Assembly (NCBI GenBank): GCA_964600785.1
Contig: CAZRKH010000048.1
Coordinates: 11,165-75,164 of the forward strand
Reading direction: 5' to 3'
DNA: 64,000 nucleotides
Source of the DNA: M30B53 sp964600785
Lineage (GTDB): Bacteria > Planctomycetota > Planctomycetia > Pirellulales > UBA1268
A program made the translations under genes and the position numbers. Shown piece by piece: positions 52,047 through 62,103 of the stretch (the stretch's first letter is position 1; every line of letters begins with the position of its first letter). The notes below the pieces were generated by a model that saw nothing but the letters and a program-made list of their open reading frames with translations, did not search any database and was not told the DNA's origin.

Positions 52047-52070
52047 CGCGAGGGCTTCCGAACCCTCGCG
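52047..52070. terminator. Bidirectional terminator between rpsT and pyrK
   Basis: CGCGAGGG and CCCTCGCG form a perfect 8-bp stem with an 8-base loop, eight bases past the rpsT stop and two bases before the convergent pyrK stop. Confidence 0.5.
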
Positions 52071-52072
52071 GG

Positions 52073-52984
52073 TCAGGTCTCCCAGACGACGTCGGCTGCA
52101 TCAAAGACGGGTCCCTCGACGCAGGTGCGGCGATAGTCCCAGCCTCCCTGGCCGTCGCGGATCGGTGCGACGCAGGTGAAGCAGATGCCCACCCCGCAGG
52201 CCATCGGTGTCTCGAGCGAGACATCACAGCCAATGTGATGTCCGGCTGCCCAGCGGCTGACCGCGGCCATCATCGCCTCGGGGCCGCAGCAGGCGATGCG
52301 GGTTGTGTCCGCACCGCCGGAGAGCTGAGGGCCGAGCATGTCGTCGAGCAGGTCGACCACCGTGCCGGTGGTTCCGTGGGAGCCGTCGATCGTGGCGGTG
52401 CGGACATCGATCCCCGCACCGCGAAATTCCTCGATTCCCGCAAAGAGCCCGGCGTGCCGGGCACCCCAGGCCATGCTCACACGCTTCGCCCGTGGGGCCG
52501 CCCGCGGAACAAGGCCGTAGGACGCCCCGCCAAGCCGCTCGCGGCCGAGCATCAAAAGGGCGGTCTGGCCAATGCCACCGGCCACGAGCACCAGGTGGTC
52601 GACCGGCGGTGGATCGTAGCCGTTGCCCAGGGGCCCCCAGGCCAGCAGCTCGCAGCCCGCGGCGACGCCGGCAAGAGCCCGGGTGAAGCGGCCCTGGACG
52701 AGGTAGAGAAGGTCGAGTGTCTCCGCTTTTGGTCCGCCACATGGCCTCCCGTCGGGCCCGTGGGTGTCGAAGACCGCCAGAGGCCGGGCCAGTAACGGGT
52801 CGTCGCGGCCCGGCAGGCGAAGCATCACGAACTGCCCTGGCAGCGACGCCGCCGCCAGTGCCGGACAGGCGAGCCTGATTCTCCATGTCCGCTCGGCCAC
52901 CTGCTCGTGGGCTGTCACCAGCGGACGGTGGACGGCCCGAGCGGCCATTGACGGCGGGGATTCGTGCTGCTGGGTCTCGTGCAT
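52073..52984 (-). CDS. pyrK: Dihydroorotate dehydrogenase electron-transfer subunit
   Basis: 303 residues. An FAD-binding ferredoxin-reductase fold (LPGQFVMLRLPGRDDPLLARP), a nucleotide-binding part with LVAGGIGQTALL, and the 2Fe-2S cysteine cluster in MACGVGICFTCVAPI and RRTCVEG. PyrK passes electrons from PyrD to NAD in pyrimidine synthesis. pyrD is not adjacent. rluB lies upstream on the same strand, 33 bp away. Confidence 0.88.
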   Translation of the reverse strand: MHETQQHESPPSMAARAVHRPLVTAHEQVAERTWRIRLACPALAAASLPGQFVMLRLPGRDDPLLARPLAVFDTHGPDGRPCGGPKAETLDLLYLVQGRFTRALAGVAAGCELLAWGPLGNGYDPPPVDHLVLVAGGIGQTALLMLGRERLGGASYGLVPRAAPRAKRVSMAWGARHAGLFAGIEEFRGAGIDVRTATIDGSHGTTGTVVDLLDDMLGPQLSGGADTTRIACCGPEAMMAAVSRWAAGHHIGCDVSLETPMACGVGICFTCVAPIRDGQGGWDYRRTCVEGPVFDAADVVWET

Positions 52985-53017
52985 CTTCGGTGGCCTTCGG
53001 TGGAGGGCCTTGCGGTG

Positions 53018-54040
53018 TCAGCCGGCCGGCCTCGGCTTCCGCCAGGAACTCGCCCGGCCCGGTCGCCGCCGTCTCGGCGGGGCTCCGCCAGCCGGCCTTT
53101 TCCTGCCGGGGGTGCCGCGACTGCGAGGTCGTTCCTGCTGCCGGCGATCGGTCGCCGGCCCGCCGGCCTGCTCGAGTGATCGAATCTCCCCCCAGCTCAG
53201 CGGTCGTGACTCTCCCGGGAGCAAAGTCCCCAGCGAGAGCGGCCCGATTGCGATCCGCTTGAGCTGCTGGACCTTGTGGCCGCAGGCGGCGAGCATCCGA
53301 CGGATCTCGCGGTTTTTTCCCTCGTCGAGCACCAGCTCGACCACCGCGCTGTGCTTGTGCCGTGACCGGACCGCGACCCGCCGGGCCTGGGCCCTGCCCT
53401 CGGCGAGGCGGATGCCCCGCCGCAGCTGGTCGAGCGTCTCCTCGGAGGGCAGGCCGGCGACCTGCACGAGATAGGTTTTCTCCACGCCATAGCGTGGGTG
53501 GGCGAGCCGGTTGGCCAGTTCGCCATCGTTGGTCAGCAGGATCAGGCCCTCACTGGAACGATCCAGCCGGCCCACCGCGAAGAGCCGTTCTCGGCTGGGC
53601 ACCAGGTCGATCACCCGCGGCCTGCCTGAGGGATCGTAGTTGGTGGTCACGACACCGACCGGCTTGTTGAGCATGATCACCACCCGCCGCGGCGAGGGCA
53701 GCCGCTCGCCGTCAACGCGGATTTCCTGCCGCGACGGATCGACTTTGGTGCCAAGTTCGGTGACGGTTTCACGGTCCACCTCGACACGCCCTTGTTCGAT
53801 CAGGGTCTCGCATTGACGACGGCTTCCAATCCCCGCCGCAGCAAGCGCCTTGTGCAGTCGTTGAAGCTCCGGCTCATCGGTAAGCCTGTCGGGGGAATCG
53901 GGTCGCTCGGGCCGGGCGGCCGTCGGCTCTGCACCCCTCCGCACAATTCGCGATGGGCGGCGACGGGCAGGTCCTGCGGAACCGCCCGGAGGACGCCGAG
54001 AGGGCCTGGGGGATCGCGAAGGTCGCTCTCTGGCGGGCAC
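53018..54040 (-). CDS. rluB: Pseudouridine synthase RluB/RsuA family
   Basis: 340 residues. The N-terminus is Arg/Pro-rich and disordered, then an S4 RNA-binding domain (LHKALAAAGIGSRRQCETLI, about 58-110) and the catalytic domain with the nucleophilic Asp in GRLDRSSEGLILLTNDG. The end is another Arg/Pro-rich tail. It isomerises a uridine in rRNA. The GTG at 54040 sets the start of the extended N-terminus; a shorter start cannot be excluded. Both tails are longer than in E. coli RluB. Confidence 0.88.
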   Translation of the reverse strand: MPARERPSRSPRPSRRPPGGSAGPARRRPSRIVRRGAEPTAARPERPDSPDRLTDEPELQRLHKALAAAGIGSRRQCETLIEQGRVEVDRETVTELGTKVDPSRQEIRVDGERLPSPRRVVIMLNKPVGVVTTNYDPSGRPRVIDLVPSRERLFAVGRLDRSSEGLILLTNDGELANRLAHPRYGVEKTYLVQVAGLPSEETLDQLRRGIRLAEGRAQARRVAVRSRHKHSAVVELVLDEGKNREIRRMLAACGHKVQQLKRIAIGPLSLGTLLPGESRPLSWGEIRSLEQAGGPATDRRQQERPRSRGTPGRKRPAGGAPPRRRRPGRASSWRKPRPAG

Positions 54041-54127
54041 GGGCAGGACTGCCTGCGGGGTGGTGATGGAAGCGAAGCCGATACCAGGATCATACCGGTC
54101 GGCCGCAGGCCGGGAAGCGAGCGGTGC

Positions 54128-54409
54128 TCAACGGCCGTTGGACCACCATCGCGAGCGTTCCACCTCGGTGATCGGCTCGGCATAGTCCCGCGGTCGGGTG
54201 CCGTCCATCAGCGGCAGGCGAAACTGGTAGGGACCGATGTCGTTCTGCAGAAAAGGGTCGAATCGAACCGCCCTTCGTCGCTGCGTTGCCTCGGGGCCGG
54301 GCCGCAACCAGTCTGGGCGGCCCAGCGCCGCGCAGCCCCCGCCGGCCAGGAGGCCGCAGGCCGCGAGGAGGGCCGCAGCCTGGATTCTCAGCATCGGTTG
54401 ACGGAGCAT
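54128..54409 (-). CDS. Small lipoprotein
   Basis: 93 residues. Signal peptide and lipobox (ACGLLAGGGCAAL, lipidated Cys about 24), then a short mature part with RFDPFLQNDIGPYQFRLPLM and DGTRPRDYAEP. It is probably a lineage-specific envelope protein; function unknown. It lies between rluB and manA. Confidence 0.6.
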   Translation of the reverse strand: MLRQPMLRIQAAALLAACGLLAGGGCAALGRPDWLRPGPEATQRRRAVRFDPFLQNDIGPYQFRLPLMDGTRPRDYAEPITEVERSRWWSNGR

Positions 54410-54549
54410 GCGAAGACTGCTGTCGGGGGAGCGGGCCGGGCGGAGTGTAGGGAAGCCCCGGCCGATTCCCAATCCGGTTTTCCCGCCTGGAATCGCGGTC
54501 CCGAGGGTCGCGACAGCCGCATCGCGTGGCGGGCCTGTCGCCGAGACTG

Positions 54550-55524
54550 CTACGGGAGGCTGATTTCCAGGAGCACCGAACCCGGCCGGGTGGAGATCAC
54601 CTGCTTCCCGAGGCATGCCGGCAGCAGCACGCAGCGACCGACTCCCAGCGGTGGCATCGACCAGGCGGGGAGAGTCGCGTCGCCGGCGAGCACCGCCAGG
54701 AAGTGCGGGACATCGTCACCGCCGACCTCGAAGCGGCCGGCCGGCCCCGCGGTGAGCCTTGCGAGCGTGAAGTAGTCGCAGGAGACAAGCAGTGATCGCT
54801 CCCCGTCCCCTTCGGCGAGTGCCGCCGGCCGTGGCTCGACCGGCTCGACCGGAGTGAAGCGGGTCACTGCCTCGAGTCCCGCCTCGACATGCAGTTCCCG
54901 TGGCTTTCCGTCGGGGCCGACGCGGTTCCAGTCGAAGAGACGGTAGGTCACGTCGCTGGCCTGCTGGATTTCCGCAACCAACAGGCCCGCCCCGATCGCG
55001 TGCAGTGTTCCCGCGGGAATGAACACGCAATCCCCGGGACGTGGCTCAAAGGCATGCAGGCAATTCGCGAGCGTGCCGGTCTCGATGCCCCGACGGAGGG
55101 CCGCCGTGTCGACGCCCTGCCGGAGCCCGGCATAGATCCTGCTGCCGGGCTCGGCATCGACGACATACCAGGCCTCGGTCTTGCCGCGATCCGGGGGGCT
55201 GAGCCTCGCTGCCCGGCTGTCGTCGGGATGCACCTGCACCGAGAGGTCGGCCGCGGCGTCGAGAAACTTGAACAGCAGCGGGAAGGACGGGCAGCCTGCG
55301 TGTCGGCCGAGCAGTTCCTCGCCGCGGGTCCGCACGAGGTCGCCGAGGCTGGTGCCCTCGAGTTCGCCCCATGCCACCAGGCTCTGGTCGCGGCCGTGAT
55401 CGACAAGTTCCCACGACTCGGCAAAAAGCCCTTCTCCGGGCAGTTCCCGGCCAAGGGCGGTCGCGAAGCGGCGGCCTCCCCAGAGGTAGTTGCGGTAGAT
55501 CGGTCGGAAGATCAGGGGGTGCAT
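54550..55524 (-). CDS. manA: Mannose-6-phosphate isomerase, class I
   Basis: Zinc enzyme interconverting mannose-6-P and fructose-6-P. 324 residues of cupin-type fold: LIFRPIYRNYLWGGRR, the metal ligands in VQVHPDD and the GRDQS region, and FIPAGTLHAIGAGLLVAEIQ. The ATG is directly adjacent to the stop of a 55-residue membrane protein gene, in an apparent operon STAS - mini-membrane protein - manA. Confidence 0.9.
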   Translation of the reverse strand: MHPLIFRPIYRNYLWGGRRFATALGRELPGEGLFAESWELVDHGRDQSLVAWGELEGTSLGDLVRTRGEELLGRHAGCPSFPLLFKFLDAAADLSVQVHPDDSRAARLSPPDRGKTEAWYVVDAEPGSRIYAGLRQGVDTAALRRGIETGTLANCLHAFEPRPGDCVFIPAGTLHAIGAGLLVAEIQQASDVTYRLFDWNRVGPDGKPRELHVEAGLEAVTRFTPVEPVEPRPAALAEGDGERSLLVSCDYFTLARLTAGPAGRFEVGGDDVPHFLAVLAGDATLPAWSMPPLGVGRCVLLPACLGKQVISTRPGSVLLEISLP

Positions 55525-55692
55525 TCAGCCGGCGAGTCCTTCGAGGATACGGCCGATCCAAAAGCAGCAGACCGCTGCCACGAGCATCACGAGCATCTGT
55601 CCGAGGCTGATCTGGTGGGCGAGTTCGAGCATGATCGCAAGGAACGGTACCACGAGGCCGAACAGTTGCAGCAGTCGGGCCAGCGGTCTCAT
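55525..55692 (-). CDS. 55-residue membrane protein
   Basis: Reads MRPLARLLQLFGLVVPFLAI, then a short linker and the second helix LGQMLVMLVAAVCCFWIGRI, ending LEGLAG. Two hydrophobic helices make a membrane hairpin. The start ATGA overlaps the stop of the STAS gene by four bases and its stop touches the manA ATG, so it lies in a tight operon. The codon pattern and the coupling support it being real despite its size. Function unknown. Confidence 0.65.
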   Translation of the reverse strand: MRPLARLLQLFGLVVPFLAIMLELAHQISLGQMLVMLVAAVCCFWIGRILEGLAG

Positions 55693-56108
55693 CGTGCCAA
55701 CGGCCGTCCAGGCATGCCCGTCCGCGGTCCGGCCGCCTCGAGCCGACCGGCGAAGTGTGGCATGTCCGCCAGCCCTGATCGCGTGCGGAGTCTGGCGAGG
55801 TTCGCCTCGGAGAGCCCGCAGATTCGCAGCGTGCCACCGCCGTTTCCGAGCCGGCGATCAAGCTCGGCGATCGCGTCGACAAGCGTGTCATCGAGGGTGC
55901 CGATGTCGTCAAGTTCGAGCACGACCCGCTGCACGAGGTTTTCCCGCAGCGTGGCAAGCACGGCGTCGCTGACTTCAGTTCCGTCGGAATTGGCCCCGGC
56001 GGCGATTCCGTCGGCAGGCCGTTCCAGCCGAACGAAGAGCCACTCCGGTCCTCTGTCGATGCCGTAAACCCAGCCCTCCCGGGCGGGTGTCGTGTCCTGC
56101 CGCTGCAT
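55689..56108 (-). CDS. STAS domain protein
   Basis: 139 residues from an ATG preceded by GGAGGAG. The central region (RENLVQRVVLELDDIGTLDD, then LGNGGGTLRICGLSE) is a STAS/anti-sigma-antagonist fold. A phosphorylatable Ser in the usual DSSG position is replaced (GTLDDT), so classic SpoIIAA regulation is unlikely. It is coupled to the 55-residue membrane protein, suggesting a small membrane-signalling pair. Confidence 0.75.
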   Translation of the reverse strand: MQRQDTTPAREGWVYGIDRGPEWLFVRLERPADGIAAGANSDGTEVSDAVLATLRENLVQRVVLELDDIGTLDDTLVDAIAELDRRLGNGGGTLRICGLSEANLARLRTRSGLADMPHFAGRLEAAGPRTGMPGRPLAR

Positions 56109-56251
56109 GCTCTCCTCCGTGACTGCGGATGGCGGCCACGCGTTTCCTTCCGCGGGCCGTGAGGGGGTGCGGGCACGGTCAGCCCGCAGGCGACCCCCGA
56201 GACAAGATCGTACGGGCCGCCGGCTGGCGGGCAAGGTTGGTTTTTCGGGGC

Positions 56252-56279
56252 TTGCCTGGCGGCGAGCCATGGTGATACT
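56252..56279 (+). promoter_or_regulatory. Candidate promoter for tpx
   Basis: TTGCCT (56252-56257) and GATACT (56274-56279), 16-bp spacing, 63 bp before the tpx ATG. Each matches four of six consensus bases. Confidence 0.35.
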
Positions 56280-56342
56280 GCACGCACGAGCGACGCCCGA
56301 TATTTCCCGGAAAAACCCCCGAAACAGAAAGACGGATCACAG

Positions 56343-56864
56343 ATGCCGCAGCACAACGCAGTCACGTTCAAAGGCAACCCGCTGACCCTCCTTGGCGAGC
56401 CGGTGAAGGTCGGGGAGTCGGCGCCCGATTTCGACCTCCTCTGCTACGCAGACGGCGGCATGCACCACATCCGCAAGGCCGATCTTGCCGGCAAGCCGAC
56501 GATCGTCAGCGTGGTGCCCTCGCTCGACACGCCGGTCTGTCAGTTGCAGACCAAGACCTTCAACGAGCGACTCGCCGCCCTCGGCGACCGCGTGAACGCC
56601 CTCACGGTGAGCCTCGATCTCCCCTTCGCAATGAACCGCTTCTGCGGGGCCGAGCAGATCGAGCGGATGAAGGTCGGCAGCGACTACATGGATCGAAGCT
56701 TCGGCACGAACTGGGGCGTGCTCATCGACGAGCTGAAGATTCTCGCCCGGGCGGTGTTCGTGCTCGACTCCAAGGGCACCCTCGTGTACGCCGAGGTCGT
56801 GCCGGAGGTCGCCGAGGAGCCCGACTACGCCGCGGCCCTCGCCGCCCTCGAGCAGGCTGCCTGA
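56343..56864 (+). CDS. tpx: Thiol peroxidase Tpx
   Basis: Atypical 2-Cys peroxiredoxin that reduces peroxides using thioredoxin. 173 residues. Peroxidatic Cys in PSLDTPVCQLQTKTF (about 60), resolving Cys in MNRFCGAEQ. The GESAPDFDL start and the VLIDELKILARAVFVLD segment are typical. A monocistronic gene with its own promoter, convergent with alaS. Confidence 0.93.
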   Translation: MPQHNAVTFKGNPLTLLGEPVKVGESAPDFDLLCYADGGMHHIRKADLAGKPTIVSVVPSLDTPVCQLQTKTFNERLAALGDRVNALTVSLDLPFAMNRFCGAEQIERMKVGSDYMDRSFGTNWGVLIDELKILARAVFVLDSKGTLVYAEVVPEVAEEPDYAAALAALEQAA

Positions 56865-56875
56865 GCGAATGCCGT

Positions 56876-59521
56876 TCAGCCTTGCGGCTGCTCGAGAGCC
56901 CGTTCGATCCAGGCCTTGCCGGCGGCAAGGGCCTCGTCGAGTTTTTCGGCGAGCTTGCCGCCGGCCTGAGCGAGGTCGCGGCGGCCGCCCCCCCTTCCGC
57001 CGACGATCGTGGCCGGCTCGCGGATCCACTCGTTGGCAGCGAGGCCGCGAGCCTCGAGTTCGCGGCTGAGCCCGGCCACCAGCGTGACCTTGCCGTCCTC
57101 GCTGCCGCCGAGCAGCACCGCTATCGGGGCTGCCTTCCTCCGCAGCTGGTCGAGGCATTGCCGCATCGCGGCGGCATCACCGCTCCCCGTGGAGGCCACC
57201 ACCACCCGCGCATCGCCCACGCGGGAAGCGTTCGCCAGCAGGGCCTCGGCCGAGACGGCCGCCTCGGCCGGGCTGGCCCGACCCTTGCGGAGTTCCTTGA
57301 GTTCCTTGACGACCGCCGCGATGCGCGAAGGCACCTCGGCGGCGGGCACCCGCAGAGCTGCCGCCGCCTCGGCGAGCTGTTCTTCCGCGGCCCGGAAGCG
57401 ATCGACCGCGGCAAGGCCGGTGACCGCCGTGATCCGCCGCACGCCGGCCGACACGCTCTCTTCCCCGGTGATCCGCACCACGCCGATTTCCCCGGTGTTG
57501 GCAACGTGAGTGCCGCCGCAAAGCTCCCGGCTGACCCGCTGCACCTCGTCGCCCATCGTGACCATCCGCACCACGTCGGGATATTTCTCGCCGAAGAGCA
57601 TCATCGCCCCGGCATGCCGGGCCTCGGCGAGCGGCAGGCGGGCGGCGGTCACCGGCACTGCGGCAAGAACCTGGCTGTTGACCCGCCGCTCGATGTCGCC
57701 GAGCAGTTCGGGCTCGATTCGGCTGGTGTTGGTGAAGTCAAACCGCAGCCAGTCGGCATCGACCTTCGAGCCCTGTTGGACCGCGTGCGGACCGAGGAAA
57801 TGCTGCAACGAGGCATGCAGCAGATGGGTCGCGGAGTGGGCCCGCCGCACGGCGAGGCGGCGGGCCGGATCGACGGCCGCATGCACGACGCCGCCGAGGC
57901 GGAGCAGACCCTTCCGCAGATGGCCGACATGCAGCATGAAGTCACCCTCTCGGCGGGTATTAGACACCTCGAAGAGCAGCGATTCGTCGGTCGACGCCGA
58001 ACTGAGCCTGCCGGTATCGCCAACCTGTCCGCCCGCTTCGCCGTAGAAGGGCGTGCGATCGAGCACGACAACCACGGGGTCGTCGTGGTCGATCTCGTCG
58101 AGCGATTCGCAGAGCCGGTCGTGGGCGATGATTCCCACGACCCGGCCCTCCGCCTCGATGCTTTCGTAGCCGAGGAATTCCGAGCCGTGCATCGCCTTTT
58201 TCAAGGCGTCGAGCGGGCCCGAGGCGAAAAGCTCCATCCTGCTGCCCGCCCCGGAACGCTGGCCGTGGGCCTCCATGTGCTCGCGAAATCCCTCCCAGTC
58301 GAAAGCGCAGTTCCGCTCGGCCGCGAGGGTCTCGAGCAGCTCCGGGGGAAAGCCGTAGGTGGTGTAGAGCTCGGCGGCGTCCTGCCCCGAGACCAGGGCG
58401 GTGCCGGAGGCCTCGATGGCCTTGAAAAGCCCCTCGATGCGAGCCAGGCCGCCTTCGATCGTGTCGAGAAACGCTTCCTCCTCCCGCCGGATCACCGCGG
58501 CGACCCGCTCGCTGGTCTCGGTCAGCTCCGGGTAGGGCCTCCGCATCAGTCCGGCCACCACCGTCGGCAGCGAATGGAGGAAAGGCTCCCGCAGGCCCAT
58601 CTGATGGCCGTCGAGCACGGCCCGTCGCAGCAGCCGCTTGACGACGTATTTCTCCTCGTTGTTGCCGGGCATCACATTCTCGTGGATCGCGAAGCTGCAG
58701 GCCCGGGCATGGTCGGCAATCCGCCGCATCCGGCGGCCGTCGTCGCTGTCGGGCTCGTAGCGGCGGCCGCAGATTTCCGCCACCGCCTCCACCAGCGGCC
58801 GGAGAATGTCGATGTGGAAGTTGCTCTCGACGCCCTGCAACACCGCGGCAGTCCGCTCGAGGCCCATCCCGGTGTCGATGTTGCGGCTGGGAAGGGGCCG
58901 CAGATTGTCCGGAGGGCCGCCGACCCGGTTGAACTGCGTGAACACGAGGTTCCAGATCTCGACCTCGCTCCCGTCGGGCATGGTGTAGAAAATTTCGCTG
59001 CAGGGGCCGCAGACGCCATCGGGGCCCTGGCTGGGGGCGGAGGCGGGCCAGAAGTTGTCTTCCTCGCCGAGTCGCGTGATCCGAGAGCCGGGCAGCCCGA
59101 TTTCATTCGACCAGATGGTGTAGGCCTCGGTGTCGTCCTCGTAGACCGAGACAGTCAGCCGCTGGGGGTCGATCGCCAGCCAGTCGCGGCTGGTGAGAAA
59201 CTCCCAGGCCCACTGAATCGTATCCCGTTTGAAATAATCACCGAAGCTGAAGTTGCCGAGCATCTCGAAGAAGGTGTGATGCCTCGCGGTTCGTCCGACG
59301 TTCTCGATGTCGCCGGTGCGGAGGCATTTCTGGCAGGTCGTGGCCCGGGTGAACTCCAGCTTGCACTTGCCGAGGAAGTGATCCTTGAACTGGTTCATCC
59401 CTGCCGGTGTGAAAAGCACCGAGGGATCCCATCGCGGGACGAGCACGTCGCTCGGGCGGCGGACACAGCCTTTTGACTCAAAAAAGGCGAGGTAGGCTTC
59501 GCGGAGGTCGTCAGCTTTCAT
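56876..59521 (-). CDS. alaS: Alanyl-tRNA synthetase
   Basis: 881 residues. N-terminal catalytic core RPSDVLVPRWDPSVLFTPAGM, the RHHTFFEMLGNFSFGDYFK motif, the editing-domain zinc ligands HSATH and CGGTHV, and a C-terminal oligomerisation/C-Ala domain with GGRGGG. Charges tRNA-Ala and edits mis-charged Ser/Gly. The ATG at 59521 fits the family. Confidence 0.96.
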   Translation of the reverse strand: MKADDLREAYLAFFESKGCVRRPSDVLVPRWDPSVLFTPAGMNQFKDHFLGKCKLEFTRATTCQKCLRTGDIENVGRTARHHTFFEMLGNFSFGDYFKRDTIQWAWEFLTSRDWLAIDPQRLTVSVYEDDTEAYTIWSNEIGLPGSRITRLGEEDNFWPASAPSQGPDGVCGPCSEIFYTMPDGSEVEIWNLVFTQFNRVGGPPDNLRPLPSRNIDTGMGLERTAAVLQGVESNFHIDILRPLVEAVAEICGRRYEPDSDDGRRMRRIADHARACSFAIHENVMPGNNEEKYVVKRLLRRAVLDGHQMGLREPFLHSLPTVVAGLMRRPYPELTETSERVAAVIRREEEAFLDTIEGGLARIEGLFKAIEASGTALVSGQDAAELYTTYGFPPELLETLAAERNCAFDWEGFREHMEAHGQRSGAGSRMELFASGPLDALKKAMHGSEFLGYESIEAEGRVVGIIAHDRLCESLDEIDHDDPVVVVLDRTPFYGEAGGQVGDTGRLSSASTDESLLFEVSNTRREGDFMLHVGHLRKGLLRLGGVVHAAVDPARRLAVRRAHSATHLLHASLQHFLGPHAVQQGSKVDADWLRFDFTNTSRIEPELLGDIERRVNSQVLAAVPVTAARLPLAEARHAGAMMLFGEKYPDVVRMVTMGDEVQRVSRELCGGTHVANTGEIGVVRITGEESVSAGVRRITAVTGLAAVDRFRAAEEQLAEAAAALRVPAAEVPSRIAAVVKELKELRKGRASPAEAAVSAEALLANASRVGDARVVVASTGSGDAAAMRQCLDQLRRKAAPIAVLLGGSEDGKVTLVAGLSRELEARGLAANEWIREPATIVGGRGGGRRDLAQAGGKLAEKLDEALAAGKAWIERALEQPQG

Positions 59522-59615
59522 GGGGCTCGGCGGGTTCTCGGGCGTGGTCGGAGGCGGCAATCGACAACTGCCGACCACTATACCGCGGCCGCATCGCCCT
59601 GCCTTGGTGCCGTCG

Positions 59616-59650
59616 CGCTCCCGGCGGCGGCGGGGCCGCCACCGGGAGCG
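59616..59650. terminator. Terminator between recA and alaS
   Basis: CGCTCCCGG and CCGGGAGCG form a 9-bp stem enclosing further GC-rich pairing, just after the recA stop on the minus strand. Confidence 0.45.
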
Positions 59651-59662
59651 ACGGGGGAACGC

Positions 59663-60913
<1,251 letters not shown>

Positions 60914-61019
60914 ACTCAAAACTCCTGCGTCGGCCAGATGAACGGGACGTCGGGGCGGCAGCCACTGCCGCCAGAGATCGATCGCCCGCATCACGCTCGG
61001 CCGGATGCTGAACGCCGGT

Positions 61020-61048
61020 ATAGTATCGGCTTCCGCCCGGCTTGGCAA
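61020..61048 (-). promoter_or_regulatory. Candidate promoter for recA
   Basis: On the minus strand, TTGCCA (61043-61048) and TACTAT (61020-61025) with 17-bp spacing, about 105 bp before the recA ATG at 60913. Five and four matches to consensus. Confidence 0.45.
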
Positions 61049-61056
61049 GAGGATTT

Positions 61057-61959
61057 TCAGAATGTCAGCATTGTGCGGTATTCGGCCAGCCGGCCGTCGA
61101 CGTCCTGGCGGTCGAGCCGGCCGAGCCGGTCGAGGCTGAAATCCTCGACCGTGAAACTCGCTGTCACGATCCCGTGGGCCAGGGCCTCTTTGAGGGTCTG
61201 GGGATCGGAGCGGCCCTTCTCGGCCAGGTAGCCCATCATCCCCCCGGCAAAACTGTCGCCGGCTCCGGTCGGGTCGAGCACCTGCGGGGTCGGGTAGGCG
61301 GGCATCACGTAGGTCTCGTGTTCGCTGAAGAACATCGCCCCGTGCTCCCCCTTCTTGATGACGACGAACTTCGGCCCCATCGCGCGTACCGCGTGGCCGG
61401 CCCGCACGAGATTCTCATCCTCGGCGAGCAGTTTCGCCTCGGCATCATTGAGCACGAGGCCGTCGATCCGCTTGAGGAGTTCCTCCAGCTCGTCCCGTTG
61501 GATGTTGATCCAGAGATCCATGGTGTCGGCGACGGTCAGCGTGGCCGAGGTTGCCTGCTCGAGCACCTTCAGTTGCACCGTGGGGGAGGCGTTGCCCAGA
61601 AACAGGAACCGGCAGTCGCGATGGTTGCCATTGAGCACAGGACTGAAGTGCTCGAGCACGTTGAGATGGACTTCGAGCGTTTCGCGATCGTTCATATTGG
61701 GCAGATAGCGGCCCCGCCAGCGAAAGGTCTGCCCGCCAGGGATCACTTCCAGACCCGAGGTGTCGATTCCCCTGCCCTCGAGCAGCCTGGTGTGCTCGGC
61801 CGGCCAGTCTTCCCCGACCGCGCCGATCATTCGCACCGGTGAGAAGAAACTCGCCGCATAGGAGAAAAAGACGGCGGATCCCCCAAGCACGTCGTCGCGG
61901 CTGTCGGTGGGCGTTTCCACGCAGTCCAGGGCCACACTTCCAACGACGAGCAGCGGCAT
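61057..61959 (-). CDS. PfkB-family sugar or nucleoside kinase
   Basis: 300-residue ribokinase-like fold. The catalytic base lies in DPTGAGDSFAGGMMGYL near the C-terminus. The N-terminus LLVVGSVALDCVETP and the GGSAVFFSYAASFFS segment fit adenosine/ribokinase relatives. The phosphorylated sugar or nucleoside is not identifiable from sequence. It precedes recA on the same strand. Confidence 0.85.
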   Translation of the reverse strand: MPLLVVGSVALDCVETPTDSRDDVLGGSAVFFSYAASFFSPVRMIGAVGEDWPAEHTRLLEGRGIDTSGLEVIPGGQTFRWRGRYLPNMNDRETLEVHLNVLEHFSPVLNGNHRDCRFLFLGNASPTVQLKVLEQATSATLTVADTMDLWINIQRDELEELLKRIDGLVLNDAEAKLLAEDENLVRAGHAVRAMGPKFVVIKKGEHGAMFFSEHETYVMPAYPTPQVLDPTGAGDSFAGGMMGYLAEKGRSDPQTLKEALAHGIVTASFTVEDFSLDRLGRLDRQDVDGRLAEYRTMLTF

Positions 61960-62033
61960 CAGCGAATCCTTTGAGGTTTGTGGGTCCGGGGGTGGGGAGG
62001 GGCTTACGGGCCGCCTGAGAATCTCGGAAGCGT

Positions 62034-62051
62034 GTGAGCCTACCGGCTCAC
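62034..62051. terminator. Hairpin downstream of gltX
   Basis: GTGAGCC and GGCTCAC form a perfect 7-bp stem with a 4-base loop, 53 bp past the gltX stop on the minus strand and before the kinase gene. Confidence 0.45.
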
Positions 62052-62103
62052 CCCTCGCTGCGCCTACGCAACGCTGATTCGTCCATACCGCCGCCGCACG
62101 GGC

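Noticed and set aside
55420..55445. CGGCAAAAAGCCC-like stretch as a third relic end
   Set aside because: It lies inside the conserved manA coding sequence and has no paired opposite end.
60914..61056. LexA/SOS operator upstream of recA
   Set aside because: Neither the CTGT-N8-ACAG type nor the GAAC-N4-GTTC type is present in this gap.
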